Made by a program: the position numbers and the translations under genes | Notes under the pieces: generated by a model | Told to the model about the DNA's origin: nothing | Seen by the model: the letters and a program-made list of their open reading frames with translations, nothing else | Database searches by the model: none | Assembly: GCA_964580525.1 (NCBI GenBank) | Contig: CAZOKN010000007.1 | Location: 1 to 55,442, forward strand | Direction of reading: 5' to 3' | Length of the DNA: 55,442 bases | Source of the DNA: CAZOKN01 sp964580525 | Lineage (GTDB): Bacteria; Pseudomonadota; Alphaproteobacteria; Rickettsiales; UBA6187 | Shown: positions 15,813 through 24,183 of the stretch, piece by piece | How the letters are laid out: each line of letters opens with the position of its first letter | Numbering within the stretch: the first letter of the stretch is position 1

Positions 15813-18508
15813 ATGAAAGATTTTTCAAGCGAGCTTAGTGCAATAAAAAAAGATGGTAGTGGTGGCTTTTTTATAACAGATATAATGGCCGCATTAGAAG
15901 TTTCATTTATAAATAATGAGGCTGTTTTTGTGGTACGTGGACATCAGATCAATCAAGCAACTGAGATCAGCGCAACAGTGCAGGCCGCAATAGCGACATA
16001 TAACAAGCGCTTTTTTGTATTTCCATATGCAATTGGCAGCGATCATAATATCGGAGTTGTAGTTGATAAAGATGAAAAGCAAATCCGCGTTTATGATCAT
16101 CAGGAATCCACAAGAAAATCTAGCACAAACGATACTATCCTTAAAAATCTTGCAAAAGATTTACGCTATGAAGTTGTCGATGCCTTTGAACAAAGCCCAT
16201 ATACAGAGCAAGAAAACGATTGGGAATGTGGTGTTTATTCAGTTTTAAGTATTGAAGATGATATCGCCCGCGGCCAAGGTAAAGAACCAGCGTCAAAATC
16301 CGAACCTGATTTGGATAAAGAGGCTGTGCGTATATTGGAGGCGGCGGCTTATAAAAAAGCAATGGCGCATTATGATGGTTTGCCTGCTGAGCTAGAAGAC
16401 GGAGAAACCCAAGAGGGTTATATAGTAATAAGAAATCTGAAAACTGACCTCAAGGGTTTAATAACAAATGCTGCTGATTATACGGCAGAAAGTTTAGAAG
16501 AAATACAAAAAGGGCTTATTGAAGACTATACAGACTACTGCCAAACAACATTCTTTTCAGAGAAAAAAACAGAAGAAGTTGAGCAAATCTTACGCGACCT
16601 GGCTTTTGCGCATATGTATGAAATCAAAAACGGTATTCATCCTGAAAAAGCCGGAACTGAGAAAAGTGACATAGAAGAATTTGCAAAGAAAAAGCAAGAG
16701 CTGGAAACAAGGCGGATTGAAGAATTTACAAAAGACTTCCCATGGTTGTTTGCAAAATACAATCAAAAAGAAGTTATAAATATAGCAAACATTTGTTCTC
16801 CATACTTAATCGATATTAAAAATGCCAAAAATGATCAGAAAAAGTCAAAATATTGTGCCGCTTTTCTTGAAAATGCTGTAGAAGAAGGTCATCGAGAAAT
16901 AGTAAGCNNNNNNNNNNNNNNNNNNTGACCAATAAAGAATTTATGCAGGATATGCCTGCGGACAGAAGGGGTAGTGTGTTGTGGCATGCCGCAGCAGGAG
17001 GAGGCCATCGAGAAATAGTAAGAGATCTTGTGGTAAATAAAGAATTTATGCAGGATATCTCTGCGGACAGTAGGGGTAGTGTGTTGTGGCATGCTTTACA
17101 AAACGGCCGTTGGGAAATAGTAAGCGATCTTTTGGCAAATAAAGAATTTATGCAGGATGTCTCTTTGGGCAATAGAAGTAATGTGTTGTGGAATGCCGCA
17201 CAACAAGGCCGTCGGGAAATAGTAAGGGATTTTGTGACAAATAAAGAATTTATGCAGGATATTAATGCGGGCAGTAGAGGTGAGGTGCTCAAATCTGCCG
17301 CAGAACAAGGCCTTTGGGAAATAGTAAGCGATCTTGTGACAAATAAAGATTTTATGCAGGATGTTTCTAGGCACAGTAGAGGTGTGGTGCTTGATTCTGC
17401 TGCAAAAGAAGGGCAGTGGGGAATAGTAAGCGATTTTATGGCCAATAATAAATTTATGCAGGATATTGATGCGTACAGTAGAGGTGCGGTGCTGAAGTCT
17501 GCTGTAAAAGAAGGGCAGTGGGGAATAGTAAGCGATCTTGTGACAAAGGATGTATTTATACAGGATATTTCTGAGGACAGTAGAAGTGAGGTGCTCAAGT
17601 CTGCTGCAAAAGAAGGACAGTGGGGAATAGTAAGCGATTTTATGGCCAATAATAAATTTATGCAGGATGTTTCTAGGCACAGTAGGGGTAGTGTGTTGGC
17701 GTTTGCCGCAGAAGGAGGCCATCGAGAAATAGTAAGAGATATTGTGGCAAATAAAGATTTTATGCAGGGTATTTCTGCGGACAATAGAGGTTGGGTGTTG
17801 GTGTTTGCTGCAGAAAAAGGCCGTCGGGAAATACTAAGAGATCTTGTGGTAAATAAAGAATTTATGCAGGATATTGATGCGGCCAGTAGAAGTGATGTGC
17901 TGATGTCAGCTGCAGAAGGAGGCCATCGAGCAGTAGTAAGCGATTTTGTGACCAATGCTATATTTATGCAGAATGTTTTTTTGGAGACGAGATTTTATGT
18001 GCTGATATCAGCTGTAGAACGAGGCTATCGAGAAGTAGTAAGCGATCTTGTGGCAAATAAAGATTTTATGCAGGAGATTGCTTACCAAAGAGGTTATGTG
18101 GTGGCGCGCGCGGCAAGACAAGGCCATCGGGAAATAGTAAGTGATCTTGTGACAAATAAAGAATTTATGCAGGATATCTCTGCGGACAGTAGGCTTCTTT
18201 TATTGGAGTTAGCTGCAAAACAAGACCATAAAGATATTGTTGAAGATTTATCTATTGAATTTTTGGCTCCTTATGTATTAACTACCAACAGGCGAGACGG
18301 AAATTTTATTGAGATATCAAAAGAGGTTTTTGAAGATAAGCACTCGAAGAATTTATTATGTATGATTTTTAAAAACCTGGATATCGAGCCTCAGAAAGAG
18401 CTGCCTAATTACGATAAAGTAAGAGCTCAGGCAAAAGACGGCGCTAACGAAAACCTACAGAAAGTTATAGAAAGAGCACAGCAGATCAGTTCTGCAAAAG
18501 CACGTTAG
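15813..18508 (+). CDS. CE-clan (Ulp1/SENP-like) cysteine protease fused to an ankyrin-type repeat array
   Basis: Probably one gene of about 890 codons split only by an assembly gap (16908-16925). The N-terminal domain (about 1-150) has His78 in GSDHNIGVVV, Asp95 in RVYDHQES, Gln133 and Cys139 in QENDWECGVYSV. This is the CE-clan layout: the His-to-Asp distance (17) and Gln-to-Cys distance (6) equal those of yeast Ulp1 (H514, D531, Q574, C580). A charged helical linker (about 165-345) follows. Then come at least 14 repeats of 34 residues (VL-x-x-AA-x-x-GHREIV-x-DLV-x-NKEFMQDI), a divergent ankyrin unit. The last 80 residues are a non-repeat cap. No signal peptide. CE-clan effectors remove ubiquitin-like proteins or acetylate host proteins, so secretion into a eukaryotic host is likely. 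Confident on fold, not on substrate. Confidence 0.78.
16870..18240 (+). repeat. 102-bp (34-residue) tandem ankyrin-type repeat array
   Basis: One partial unit before the gap and 13 full units after it, each 102 bp. Many blocks recur almost unchanged in DNA, for example ATAAAGAATTTATGCAGGAT and GGCCATCGAGAAATAGTAAG. Conservation includes silent positions, which points to recent duplication or homogenisation. The repeats also explain a long open frame on the opposite strand, which is a shadow. Confidence 0.9.
16908..16925. other. Assembly gap (18 N) inside the repeat array
   Basis: The gap falls between GTAAGC and TGACCAATAAAG. In every full repeat, 7 bases (GATCTTG or similar) separate these two blocks. 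True length should therefore be 7 plus a multiple of 102. Both the 7-base and 109-base versions keep the frame, while 18 does not. The apparent stop at 16926-16928 is an artefact of the gap size. Confidence 0.9.
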
Positions 18509-18531
18509 AGAAGAGTTGTAACTACTTGAAT

Positions 18532-18609
18532 TGGGGCGGGCAACGGGACTCGAACCCGCGACCCCCAATACCACAAACTGATGCTCTAACCAACTGAGCT
18601 ATGCCCGCC
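18532..18609 (-). tRNA. tRNA-His (GTG)
   Basis: Complete cloverleaf on the minus strand. Acceptor GCGGGCA pairs with TGCCCGC, D-stem GCTC/GAGC, anticodon loop TTGTGGT (anticodon GTG), T-loop TTCGAGT. The extra G at position -1 (base 18609) faces discriminator C73, the universal identity element for HisRS. CCA is encoded (18532-18534). Its 3' end faces the end of the CE-protease/ankyrin gene, 23 bp away. Confidence 0.97.
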
Positions 18610-18681
18610 ATATTTTCGTATTTTTCATTATAAAGCAAAAACACGAGAGGTGGCGCAAATTAGTGTAAGACATTCGTTTCG

Positions 18682-19092
18682 TCAAGATATTTGTAGGGAA
18701 TAATACAAAACATTTACTAATAATACCGTTGGTATGGCGGCTTTTGCCCTTGTGCCAGTGAAGCCTATGAAAACGGTGAGTATTGCGCCAAAAACCGGAA
18801 ACCATGACAATAAAAGTAGTAAAAATCCCTTATTTTGGAAAAAACTGAAGATTTTTAGAGGTACTTGACCTTCAGGCTTATATTTTATGGCAGTGAAAAT
18901 CAGGCGGCCTATGCCATAGTTGGCCAGAGCAGCTATGAAGGCAGCAATAACGGCTACTAAAACAGCTAAATTCATGTCATAAGTGCCGAAAATTTTCATT
19001 AAAGGAAAAACCATTATAGCCTTGGCAGGCAAGGCTGTTGATGAAAGAAATGTGTCGGCAAATAGAAAGCTGTAGGCTTCAAAATTATCCAT
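18682..19092 (-). CDS. yqaA: YqaA-family small membrane protein (VTT/DedA superfamily)
   Basis: 136 residues from ATG 19092 (a TTG at 19098 would add two). Four hydrophobic segments: SFLFADTFLSSTALPAKAIM, VLVAVIAAFIAALANYGIG, LLLLLSWFPVFGAILTVFIG, and a C-terminal LLVNVLYYSL. The pattern SFLS-x-T-x-LP near the N-terminus and LLLSWFPVFG match the YqaA group of the VTT superfamily, thought to move lipids or solutes. It is the last gene of the bioF-H-C-D operon, 2 bp after bioD, so expression is tied to biotin synthesis; no functional link is known. Confidence 0.8.
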   Translation of the reverse strand: MDNFEAYSFLFADTFLSSTALPAKAIMVFPLMKIFGTYDMNLAVLVAVIAAFIAALANYGIGRLIFTAIKYKPEGQVPLKIFSFFQNKGFLLLLLSWFPVFGAILTVFIGFTGTRAKAAIPTVLLVNVLYYSLQIS

Positions 19093-19094
19093 TA

Positions 19095-19772
19095 TCAATT
19101 TTCCATAATATTAGTAATATCCGGAACTTTATCCCATATATTGATACTTTCTTCAAGATATGGAATTGTGATTATTTTAGTATCTGTGAAATTCCTTAAA
19201 GTTCTGTAGGTTTCATCAAGGCCGGCACATTCGCTGGATTGGCTTAAAATAATTGCCTGGATTTTTATACCGGCCTGATTCATTGCGTTTATTGAAAGCA
19301 GCGTATGGTTTATCGAGCCTAAATAAGTTCCTGCAACTAATATAGCGGGGATTTTTAGCTGTTTTATGAGGTCTAAAACCGTTTTGTCATTATTTATCGG
19401 AACCATAAGTCCGCCCACACCTTCAATAAGCAGGGCTTGATTTTCGGCCTGTGATTTTTGGCAAAAGCCCACTAATTCAGCAAAATCAATCGTACGCTTT
19501 TCTTTTTCGGCTGCGATATTGGGCGAAAGAGGCGCTTTGAAACGCCATGGTGATATTTTTTCTATATTTTGCTGAGAGGCAGAAAGGCCGAGTGAGGTAA
19601 TTATTTTATGGGTGTCGGTATCGGAATCTTCCCACCCGCTGATAATGGGTTTGATCGCAAAAATATCTGTGCCGGCTTTTTTAAGTTGGTGGCATAATGC
19701 GCAAGTAACAAAAGTTTTGCCTATGCCGGTGCCAGTGGCCGTAATAAAAAATGATTTATTTATTTTTGACAT
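19095..19772 (-). CDS. bioD: Dethiobiotin synthetase BioD
   Basis: 225 residues, usual length. P-loop TATGTGIGKTFVT (about 11-23), substrate Lys/Ser in AIKPIISGWEDSDT, and the ATP-binding block IEGVGGLMVPINN. It closes the ureido ring of dethiobiotin from DAPA, CO2 and ATP. It overlaps bioC by 13 bp, indicating translational coupling in the leftward biotin operon. Confidence 0.96.
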   Translation of the reverse strand: MSKINKSFFITATGTGIGKTFVTCALCHQLKKAGTDIFAIKPIISGWEDSDTDTHKIITSLGLSASQQNIEKISPWRFKAPLSPNIAAEKEKRTIDFAELVGFCQKSQAENQALLIEGVGGLMVPINNDKTVLDLIKQLKIPAILVAGTYLGSINHTLLSINAMNQAGIKIQAIILSQSSECAGLDETYRTLRNFTDTKIITIPYLEESINIWDKVPDITNIMEN

Positions 19773-20551
19773 GTTATGTAAACCACTTTCCAGGTGCTGG
19801 GCAATTTGCCGTTGTTTGCGAAACTATCCTGATATATTTTTTCCAGCTTTACAAAATAATCCTTACCCAGGAATTTTTTGTCACTGGACTTATGATTGGC
19901 GCCAATGCCTTTAATTTGTTTGAGTAGGGATAATAAATTATCGTGATATGTTATGATATCATCTTCGATGATTTTTATATTTTTAAAACCACAATTTATA
20001 AAAGTATTTTGGATATCATTCTTAGATAAAAACTTATTGATATGTGTTAGCCTATCAAGCTTGCTAAAGGAATTTTCCAGTTCGTGCAAAGTACCATTTT
20101 GTAGAGTGCTGGCGAAAAAATCACCGCCTTTATCTAAAATTCTATGTGCTTCCTTTAATGTGTTTTCTAAGTCCTGCGACCATTGTATTGTTAAAGAAGA
20201 AAAAGCATTTTTAATGGAATTTTCCGGCAGAGGGATATTATCCATATCAGCCTGAATTGTTGTGGTTTCGCCATATTTTCCTGATGAAGCATAGCTAGCG
20301 GCTATTTCGCACATTTCAGGTGAAATATCGATTTGTGTTATTGGAAAATAAAAAGCGTTTTTACGGCATAACTCGTGGAAATAACCTGTGCCGCAACCTA
20401 TATCTATAACGCTGTTTTCGGCTGAAAAGAATTGTTTGCTTAGTGCAAATAATTTATCCGCAACATTGCGTTGTAGAATTGCATATTCATCATATTTGCG
20501 TGCGGCTTTACCAAAATCACGCATGAGAGCTTTTTTGAATTTATTTTTCAT
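19760..20551 (-). CDS. bioC: Malonyl-ACP O-methyltransferase BioC
   Basis: 263 residues. N-terminal BioC signature (RDFGKAARKYDEYAILQRNV), then SAM motif I VIDIGCGTGYF, acidic TQIDISPEMCE, ADMDNIPLP, and the BioC-like SSLTIQWSQDLENTLKEAHR. It methylates malonyl-ACP so the fatty-acid machinery can build the pimeloyl chain. It overlaps bioH upstream by 4 bp and bioD downstream by 13 bp, completing the BioC-BioH route. Confidence 0.93.
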   Translation of the reverse strand: MKNKFKKALMRDFGKAARKYDEYAILQRNVADKLFALSKQFFSAENSVIDIGCGTGYFHELCRKNAFYFPITQIDISPEMCEIAASYASSGKYGETTTIQADMDNIPLPENSIKNAFSSLTIQWSQDLENTLKEAHRILDKGGDFFASTLQNGTLHELENSFSKLDRLTHINKFLSKNDIQNTFINCGFKNIKIIEDDIITYHDNLLSLLKQIKGIGANHKSSDKKFLGKDYFVKLEKIYQDSFANNGKLPSTWKVVYITCQK

Positions 20552-21213
20552 GCGGCGGCAATTATTTTTTTGATTAATTCAGGATCATGCAAATGCGGAG
20601 CGTGGCCGCAATCGTCAATTCTTTCAACGTGGTAGTTTTTTATCAATGGGCGAAACAGAGATGTTTGCGTAGCATCAACAACTGCATCATCGCGGCCATG
20701 AATGGCAATTGTTTTTGGCATTTTAGAAAAATCAACTTTTTGACAGCTAAAACTGCCCAATTCTTCAAGCCAAAACAACCAGTTTTTAAGGTTATCTTTA
20801 TTATTTGCATTTAAAATTTTTATAATCTCTTTGGATTTATTATCGTTTTTAGCAACTAAAAGGGCGAATTGTGCCATTACTTTTGCCTGATCTTTAATAA
20901 AGTTATTTTCAAAAACGCTGAAAGTATCAATGTCGACACCACATTTTAAACCTTTGCCCATAACAAACTGAAATGGTGTTGCTAGTAAAATCAATAATTT
21001 TGGTGATAAAATTCCTGCCTCAATTGCTCGCAATGCGAGTTGTCCGCCTAGGCTCCAGCCAATTAGTATGTCGCATGGATTATTTTTTATAGTGCTGAAA
21101 ACTTCATCAACATTTTGAAAATCGCGATAATCAATATGTTTTGCGCCTGGTGCTATATTCTCCAGAGCATCAAAATTTTGTCCCCAACCGCTAAAAGTTA
21201 TAATGTTTTTCAT
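20548..21213 (-). CDS. bioH: Pimeloyl-ACP methyl ester esterase, BioH-like
   Basis: 221 residues, a little shorter than E. coli BioH. Alpha/beta hydrolase with nucleophile Ser in IGWSLGGQLA, catalytic Asp in AIHGRDDAVVD and His in DDCGHAPHLHDPE; the oxyanion region is FSGWGQN. It releases pimeloyl-ACP by cutting the methyl ester placed by BioC. Overlaps by 4 bp at both ends support one operon. The gene name rests partly on context, since BioG or BioV-type esterases also fill this role. Confidence 0.88.
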   Translation of the reverse strand: MKNIITFSGWGQNFDALENIAPGAKHIDYRDFQNVDEVFSTIKNNPCDILIGWSLGGQLALRAIEAGILSPKLLILLATPFQFVMGKGLKCGVDIDTFSVFENNFIKDQAKVMAQFALLVAKNDNKSKEIIKILNANNKDNLKNWLFWLEELGSFSCQKVDFSKMPKTIAIHGRDDAVVDATQTSLFRPLIKNYHVERIDDCGHAPHLHDPELIKKIIAAA

Positions 21214-22349
21214 ATCAGCCCATGCTTTTTTATAGCTTCAGCTAGTTTCTCAATATCTTTTGCTTTATGCAAGGCAGAAAATGTAAAGCGCAGGCGAGCT
21301 GTGCCTTTTGGAACTGTTGGTGGCCTTATGGCTGATACTAAAAATCCATCCTGCTCTAGCTGCCTGGATGCTTCAATTGCTTTGTCTTCATCGCCTATAA
21401 TTATTGGCACGATTGAACTTTGGGCTGTTGGTAAGCCTAGTAGTTTTGTAAACAGGCGGGCATTATTTAGGGGTTTTTCTATAAGCTCAGAGTCATTTGC
21501 GATTATATCAAGCGCCTTTGCAGCAGCTGCTAAGACTGCAGGTGGCAAGGCGGTTGAATATATAAATGATCTGGCGCTGTTGCGCAAATAATCAGCAACT
21601 TTTTGAGATGTACATACATAGCCGCCATAAACACCAACGGCTTTCGACAAAGTTCCCATTTGAATATGCGGTTTTTTATTTGGACTGCTACCAATACCAT
21701 TATTTAATACACCAAGACCGTGGGCATCGTCGGTCATCAGCCAGGCATCATATTTTTCTGCAAGATTATAGAGATCGTCTATAGGGGCAGCATCACCGTC
21801 CATGCTAAAAATGCCGTCGGTTATTATCAGGCAGTTCTTATGGTTATTTCTATGTTTTTTTAGCAACTCTTCACATTTTTCAATGCTATTATGGTTAAAA
21901 CGGAAAAACTTTGCGCCGGATAATTTAATACCATCAATCAAACATGCATGAATTAATTTATCTGCGATAATTAAATCATCTTTGCCCGCTAAGGCTGGTA
22001 TGACACCTATATTGGTGAGATAGCCGCTGCCGAAAACTATAGCATCTTCTGTGGATTTTAGCGTAGCGAGTTTCTTTTCGACTTCGTCATATAGTGGGTT
22101 ATTTCCTGTAATAAGTCTTGATGCGCCGGAGCCAGAGCCATATTTTTCTATAGCTTCTATCGAAGATTTTTTTACTTCACTGTTTTGTGAAAGGCCAAGA
22201 TAATCATTGCACGAAAAAGAAATAAGCCTTGTGCCGTTACGTTCTATATAAACATTATCGGTACGGAAAGTGGTTTGCAGTGTACGTAATAAACTGCTTT
22301 TTTTTAATTCATCCATCTTATTTGTAACAAAATTGTCTATAGAGGGCAT
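21210..22349 (-). CDS. bioF: 8-amino-7-oxononanoate synthase BioF
   Basis: 379 residues. PLP enzyme of the alpha-oxoamine synthase family: FSCNDYLGLSQN, GSGSGASRLITGNNPLYDEV, DDAHGLGVL and the PLP lysine in TLSKAVGVYGGYV (about residue 234). The C-terminal IRPPTVPKGTARLRFTFSA is typical. It condenses pimeloyl-ACP with alanine. First gene of the leftward biotin operon, divergent from bioB with about 70 bp between starts. Confidence 0.96.
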   Translation of the reverse strand: MPSIDNFVTNKMDELKKSSLLRTLQTTFRTDNVYIERNGTRLISFSCNDYLGLSQNSEVKKSSIEAIEKYGSGSGASRLITGNNPLYDEVEKKLATLKSTEDAIVFGSGYLTNIGVIPALAGKDDLIIADKLIHACLIDGIKLSGAKFFRFNHNSIEKCEELLKKHRNNHKNCLIITDGIFSMDGDAAPIDDLYNLAEKYDAWLMTDDAHGLGVLNNGIGSSPNKKPHIQMGTLSKAVGVYGGYVCTSQKVADYLRNSARSFIYSTALPPAVLAAAAKALDIIANDSELIEKPLNNARLFTKLLGLPTAQSSIVPIIIGDEDKAIEASRQLEQDGFLVSAIRPPTVPKGTARLRFTFSALHKAKDIEKLAEAIKKHGLI

Positions 22350-22418
22350 TTTTTGTTTCAGAATACCTGTTTTTAGTCTATACGAATTGCTTTGGGTTCA
22401 ACGTATAAAGTATTTTGC

Positions 22419-23438
22419 ATGGAAAGTAAGTCTATACCAGTAAAAAATAAAAATACAACAAGACATGATTGGCAGGTTGCTGAGGTGATGGCTTTATTTG
22501 CAAAGCCTTTTAACGATTTGGTGTTTGCTGCTGCTTCCGTGCATAGAGAAAATTTTAATCCTAACGAAGTGCAACTTAGCACGTTGCTTAGTATTAAAAC
22601 CGGTTCTTGTCCGGAGGATTGCAAATATTGTCCACAATCAGCGCACTATAATACTGGCCTTGCTAAAGAGCCTCTGATTGAAATTGCTAAAGTTGTGTCT
22701 GAAGCGAAAAAAGCTAAGGAAAATGGTGCTACCAGGTTTTGTATGGGTGCGGCATGGCGTAACCTGAATGATCGTGATTTGCCTGTTGTTGCAGATATGA
22801 TTTCAGAAGTTAAGAATTTAGGCATGGAAACCTGTGTGACCCTTGGAATGGTGGAAAAAGAACAGCTTAAACGTCTAAAGGATGCTGGGTTAGATTATTA
22901 TAATCACAATATTGACACATCAGAAGAGCATTATAAGAATATTATTACCACCCGTCACTTTTCAGATAGGCTGCAAACATTAGAAAATATCCGTGAAGCT
23001 GGCTTAAAAACTTGCTGTGGCGGCATTGTAGGTATGGGTGAAAAGGTTGAAGATAGAGCTAAAATGCTTATTACTCTGGCAAATTTGCCGGAGCATCCTG
23101 AATCTGTGCCTATTAATATGCTTGTTAAAGTTAAAGGCACTCCGCTTGAAAAAGAAGGCGAAGTTAGTCCTATAGATTTTGTTCGCACGATTGCTGTGGC
23201 TAGAATAATGTTGCCAAAATCTTATGTGAGATTGTCAGCTGGTCGGGAAGAGATGAGCGATGAAACGCAGGCTTTATGCTTTTTAGCGGGCGCTAATTCA
23301 ATTTTTTATGGTGAAAAACTCCTTACTACTCCTAATGCGACACAAAATAGAGATACTTCTATGTTTGCAAATCTTGGTTTAAAGTTTGAGAAAGAGCAAA
23401 ATAGTAAAGAATTAGTTAATAATTGTGCAGTAGCATAG
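22419..23438 (+). CDS. bioB: Biotin synthase BioB
   Basis: 339 residues from ATG 22419; a TTG at 22392 would add nine residues not seen in homologues. Radical-SAM cluster motif SCPEDCKYCPQSAHY, then TRFCMGAAWR, YYNHNIDTSEE, TCCGGIVGMGE, NMLVKVKGTPLE and ADE-like RLSAGREEMS. These contain the Cys and Arg ligands of the auxiliary [2Fe-2S] cluster. It inserts sulfur into dethiobiotin. First gene of the rightward biotin operon. Confidence 0.97.
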   Translation: MESKSIPVKNKNTTRHDWQVAEVMALFAKPFNDLVFAAASVHRENFNPNEVQLSTLLSIKTGSCPEDCKYCPQSAHYNTGLAKEPLIEIAKVVSEAKKAKENGATRFCMGAAWRNLNDRDLPVVADMISEVKNLGMETCVTLGMVEKEQLKRLKDAGLDYYNHNIDTSEEHYKNIITTRHFSDRLQTLENIREAGLKTCCGGIVGMGEKVEDRAKMLITLANLPEHPESVPINMLVKVKGTPLEKEGEVSPIDFVRTIAVARIMLPKSYVRLSAGREEMSDETQALCFLAGANSIFYGEKLLTTPNATQNRDTSMFANLGLKFEKEQNSKELVNNCAVA

Positions 23439-23466
23439 CCGTAAATTTAAGGAAGTTTTTATAAAT

Positions 23467-24183
23467 ATGGTTGATCAAAGCAAAATAAAAATGACTACTG
23501 TTGCCTCAGTACCAAGGCCGTATGCTGTTAAGGGATCGCCTAATATTGGTTTATATATAAATACGCCTGAAATTGTAGATGGTTTTGAGTTTCTGGTAAA
23601 ACTGAGCAAGTCTTTCAGAGGCATTAATGCTTCTAAATATGAAAAAAATATGCATGCAGTTGAGCTTGCTTTGCCAACTTTGGGCGAAGAAGAATATGGC
23701 AGCTATGCTGAAACAATTTCTGAAATGTGCAGGAATAGCGGTATTGTTTTTATTGTTGATTCATACACTACAGTTGCCGAAAAAGTGAAGGCGGATGGTA
23801 TAATAATCAGCGCGGAAAGAGATAAAAGCCTAGAAAATATCCGCAAAAAATTTGGGGATGATTTTATTATCGGTGTTGATTGTAAAAGTTCCATGAGCAA
23901 AGCCAGTAACTATATTGATAATAAATTGGTGGATTATGTTTCGTTTGATTATAACAAAAGATACATAGGCAAGTTGGTACAATTCTGGAAATCAAACACA
24001 GATAAGCCTTGTGTTATCAAAGGCTGCAAAAATGAAGATTTGTGTAGTGACATTGTGAATTTAGGCGCTGATTTTGTAGGTTGCAGGGATTTTATTTGGA
24101 ATCATCCTGAAGGTACTGAAGAGGCCATAAAAGTTTTAATGAAGACTATAGAAGAAACTGTTTCAAGTAGAAAAACACAGTAA
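23467..24183 (+). CDS. ThiE/TenI-like TIM-barrel protein inside the biotin operon
   Basis: 238 residues. The C-terminal two thirds read like a thiamine-phosphate-synthase (TenI/ThiE) barrel: GIVFIVDSYTTVAEKVKADG, IIISAERDKSLENIRKKFGD, IIGVDCKSSMSKASNYIDN, VDYVSFDYN and LGADFVGCRDFIWNHPEG. Several ThiE catalytic positions are altered, for example ADGIIIS in place of the usual ADGVHLG, so normal thiamine synthesis is doubtful. It lies 28 bp after bioB and its stop shares a base with the bioA start (TAATG). No function in biotin synthesis is known for this family; it may be a repurposed paralogue. Fold is fairly sure, role unknown. Confidence 0.65.
   Translation: MVDQSKIKMTTVASVPRPYAVKGSPNIGLYINTPEIVDGFEFLVKLSKSFRGINASKYEKNMHAVELALPTLGEEEYGSYAETISEMCRNSGIVFIVDSYTTVAEKVKADGIIISAERDKSLENIRKKFGDDFIIGVDCKSSMSKASNYIDNKLVDYVSFDYNKRYIGKLVQFWKSNTDKPCVIKGCKNEDLCSDIVNLGADFVGCRDFIWNHPEGTEEAIKVLMKTIEETVSSRKTQ

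Noticed and set aside
16816..17955. Long open frame on the minus strand with repeated Cys/Ser/Leu units
   Set aside because: It is the reverse complement of the 102-bp ankyrin-type repeats and spans the N gap; it has no independent support.
22350..22418. BirA- or BioR-type operator between bioF and bioB
   Set aside because: No convincing palindrome matching either known operator was found in the spacer.
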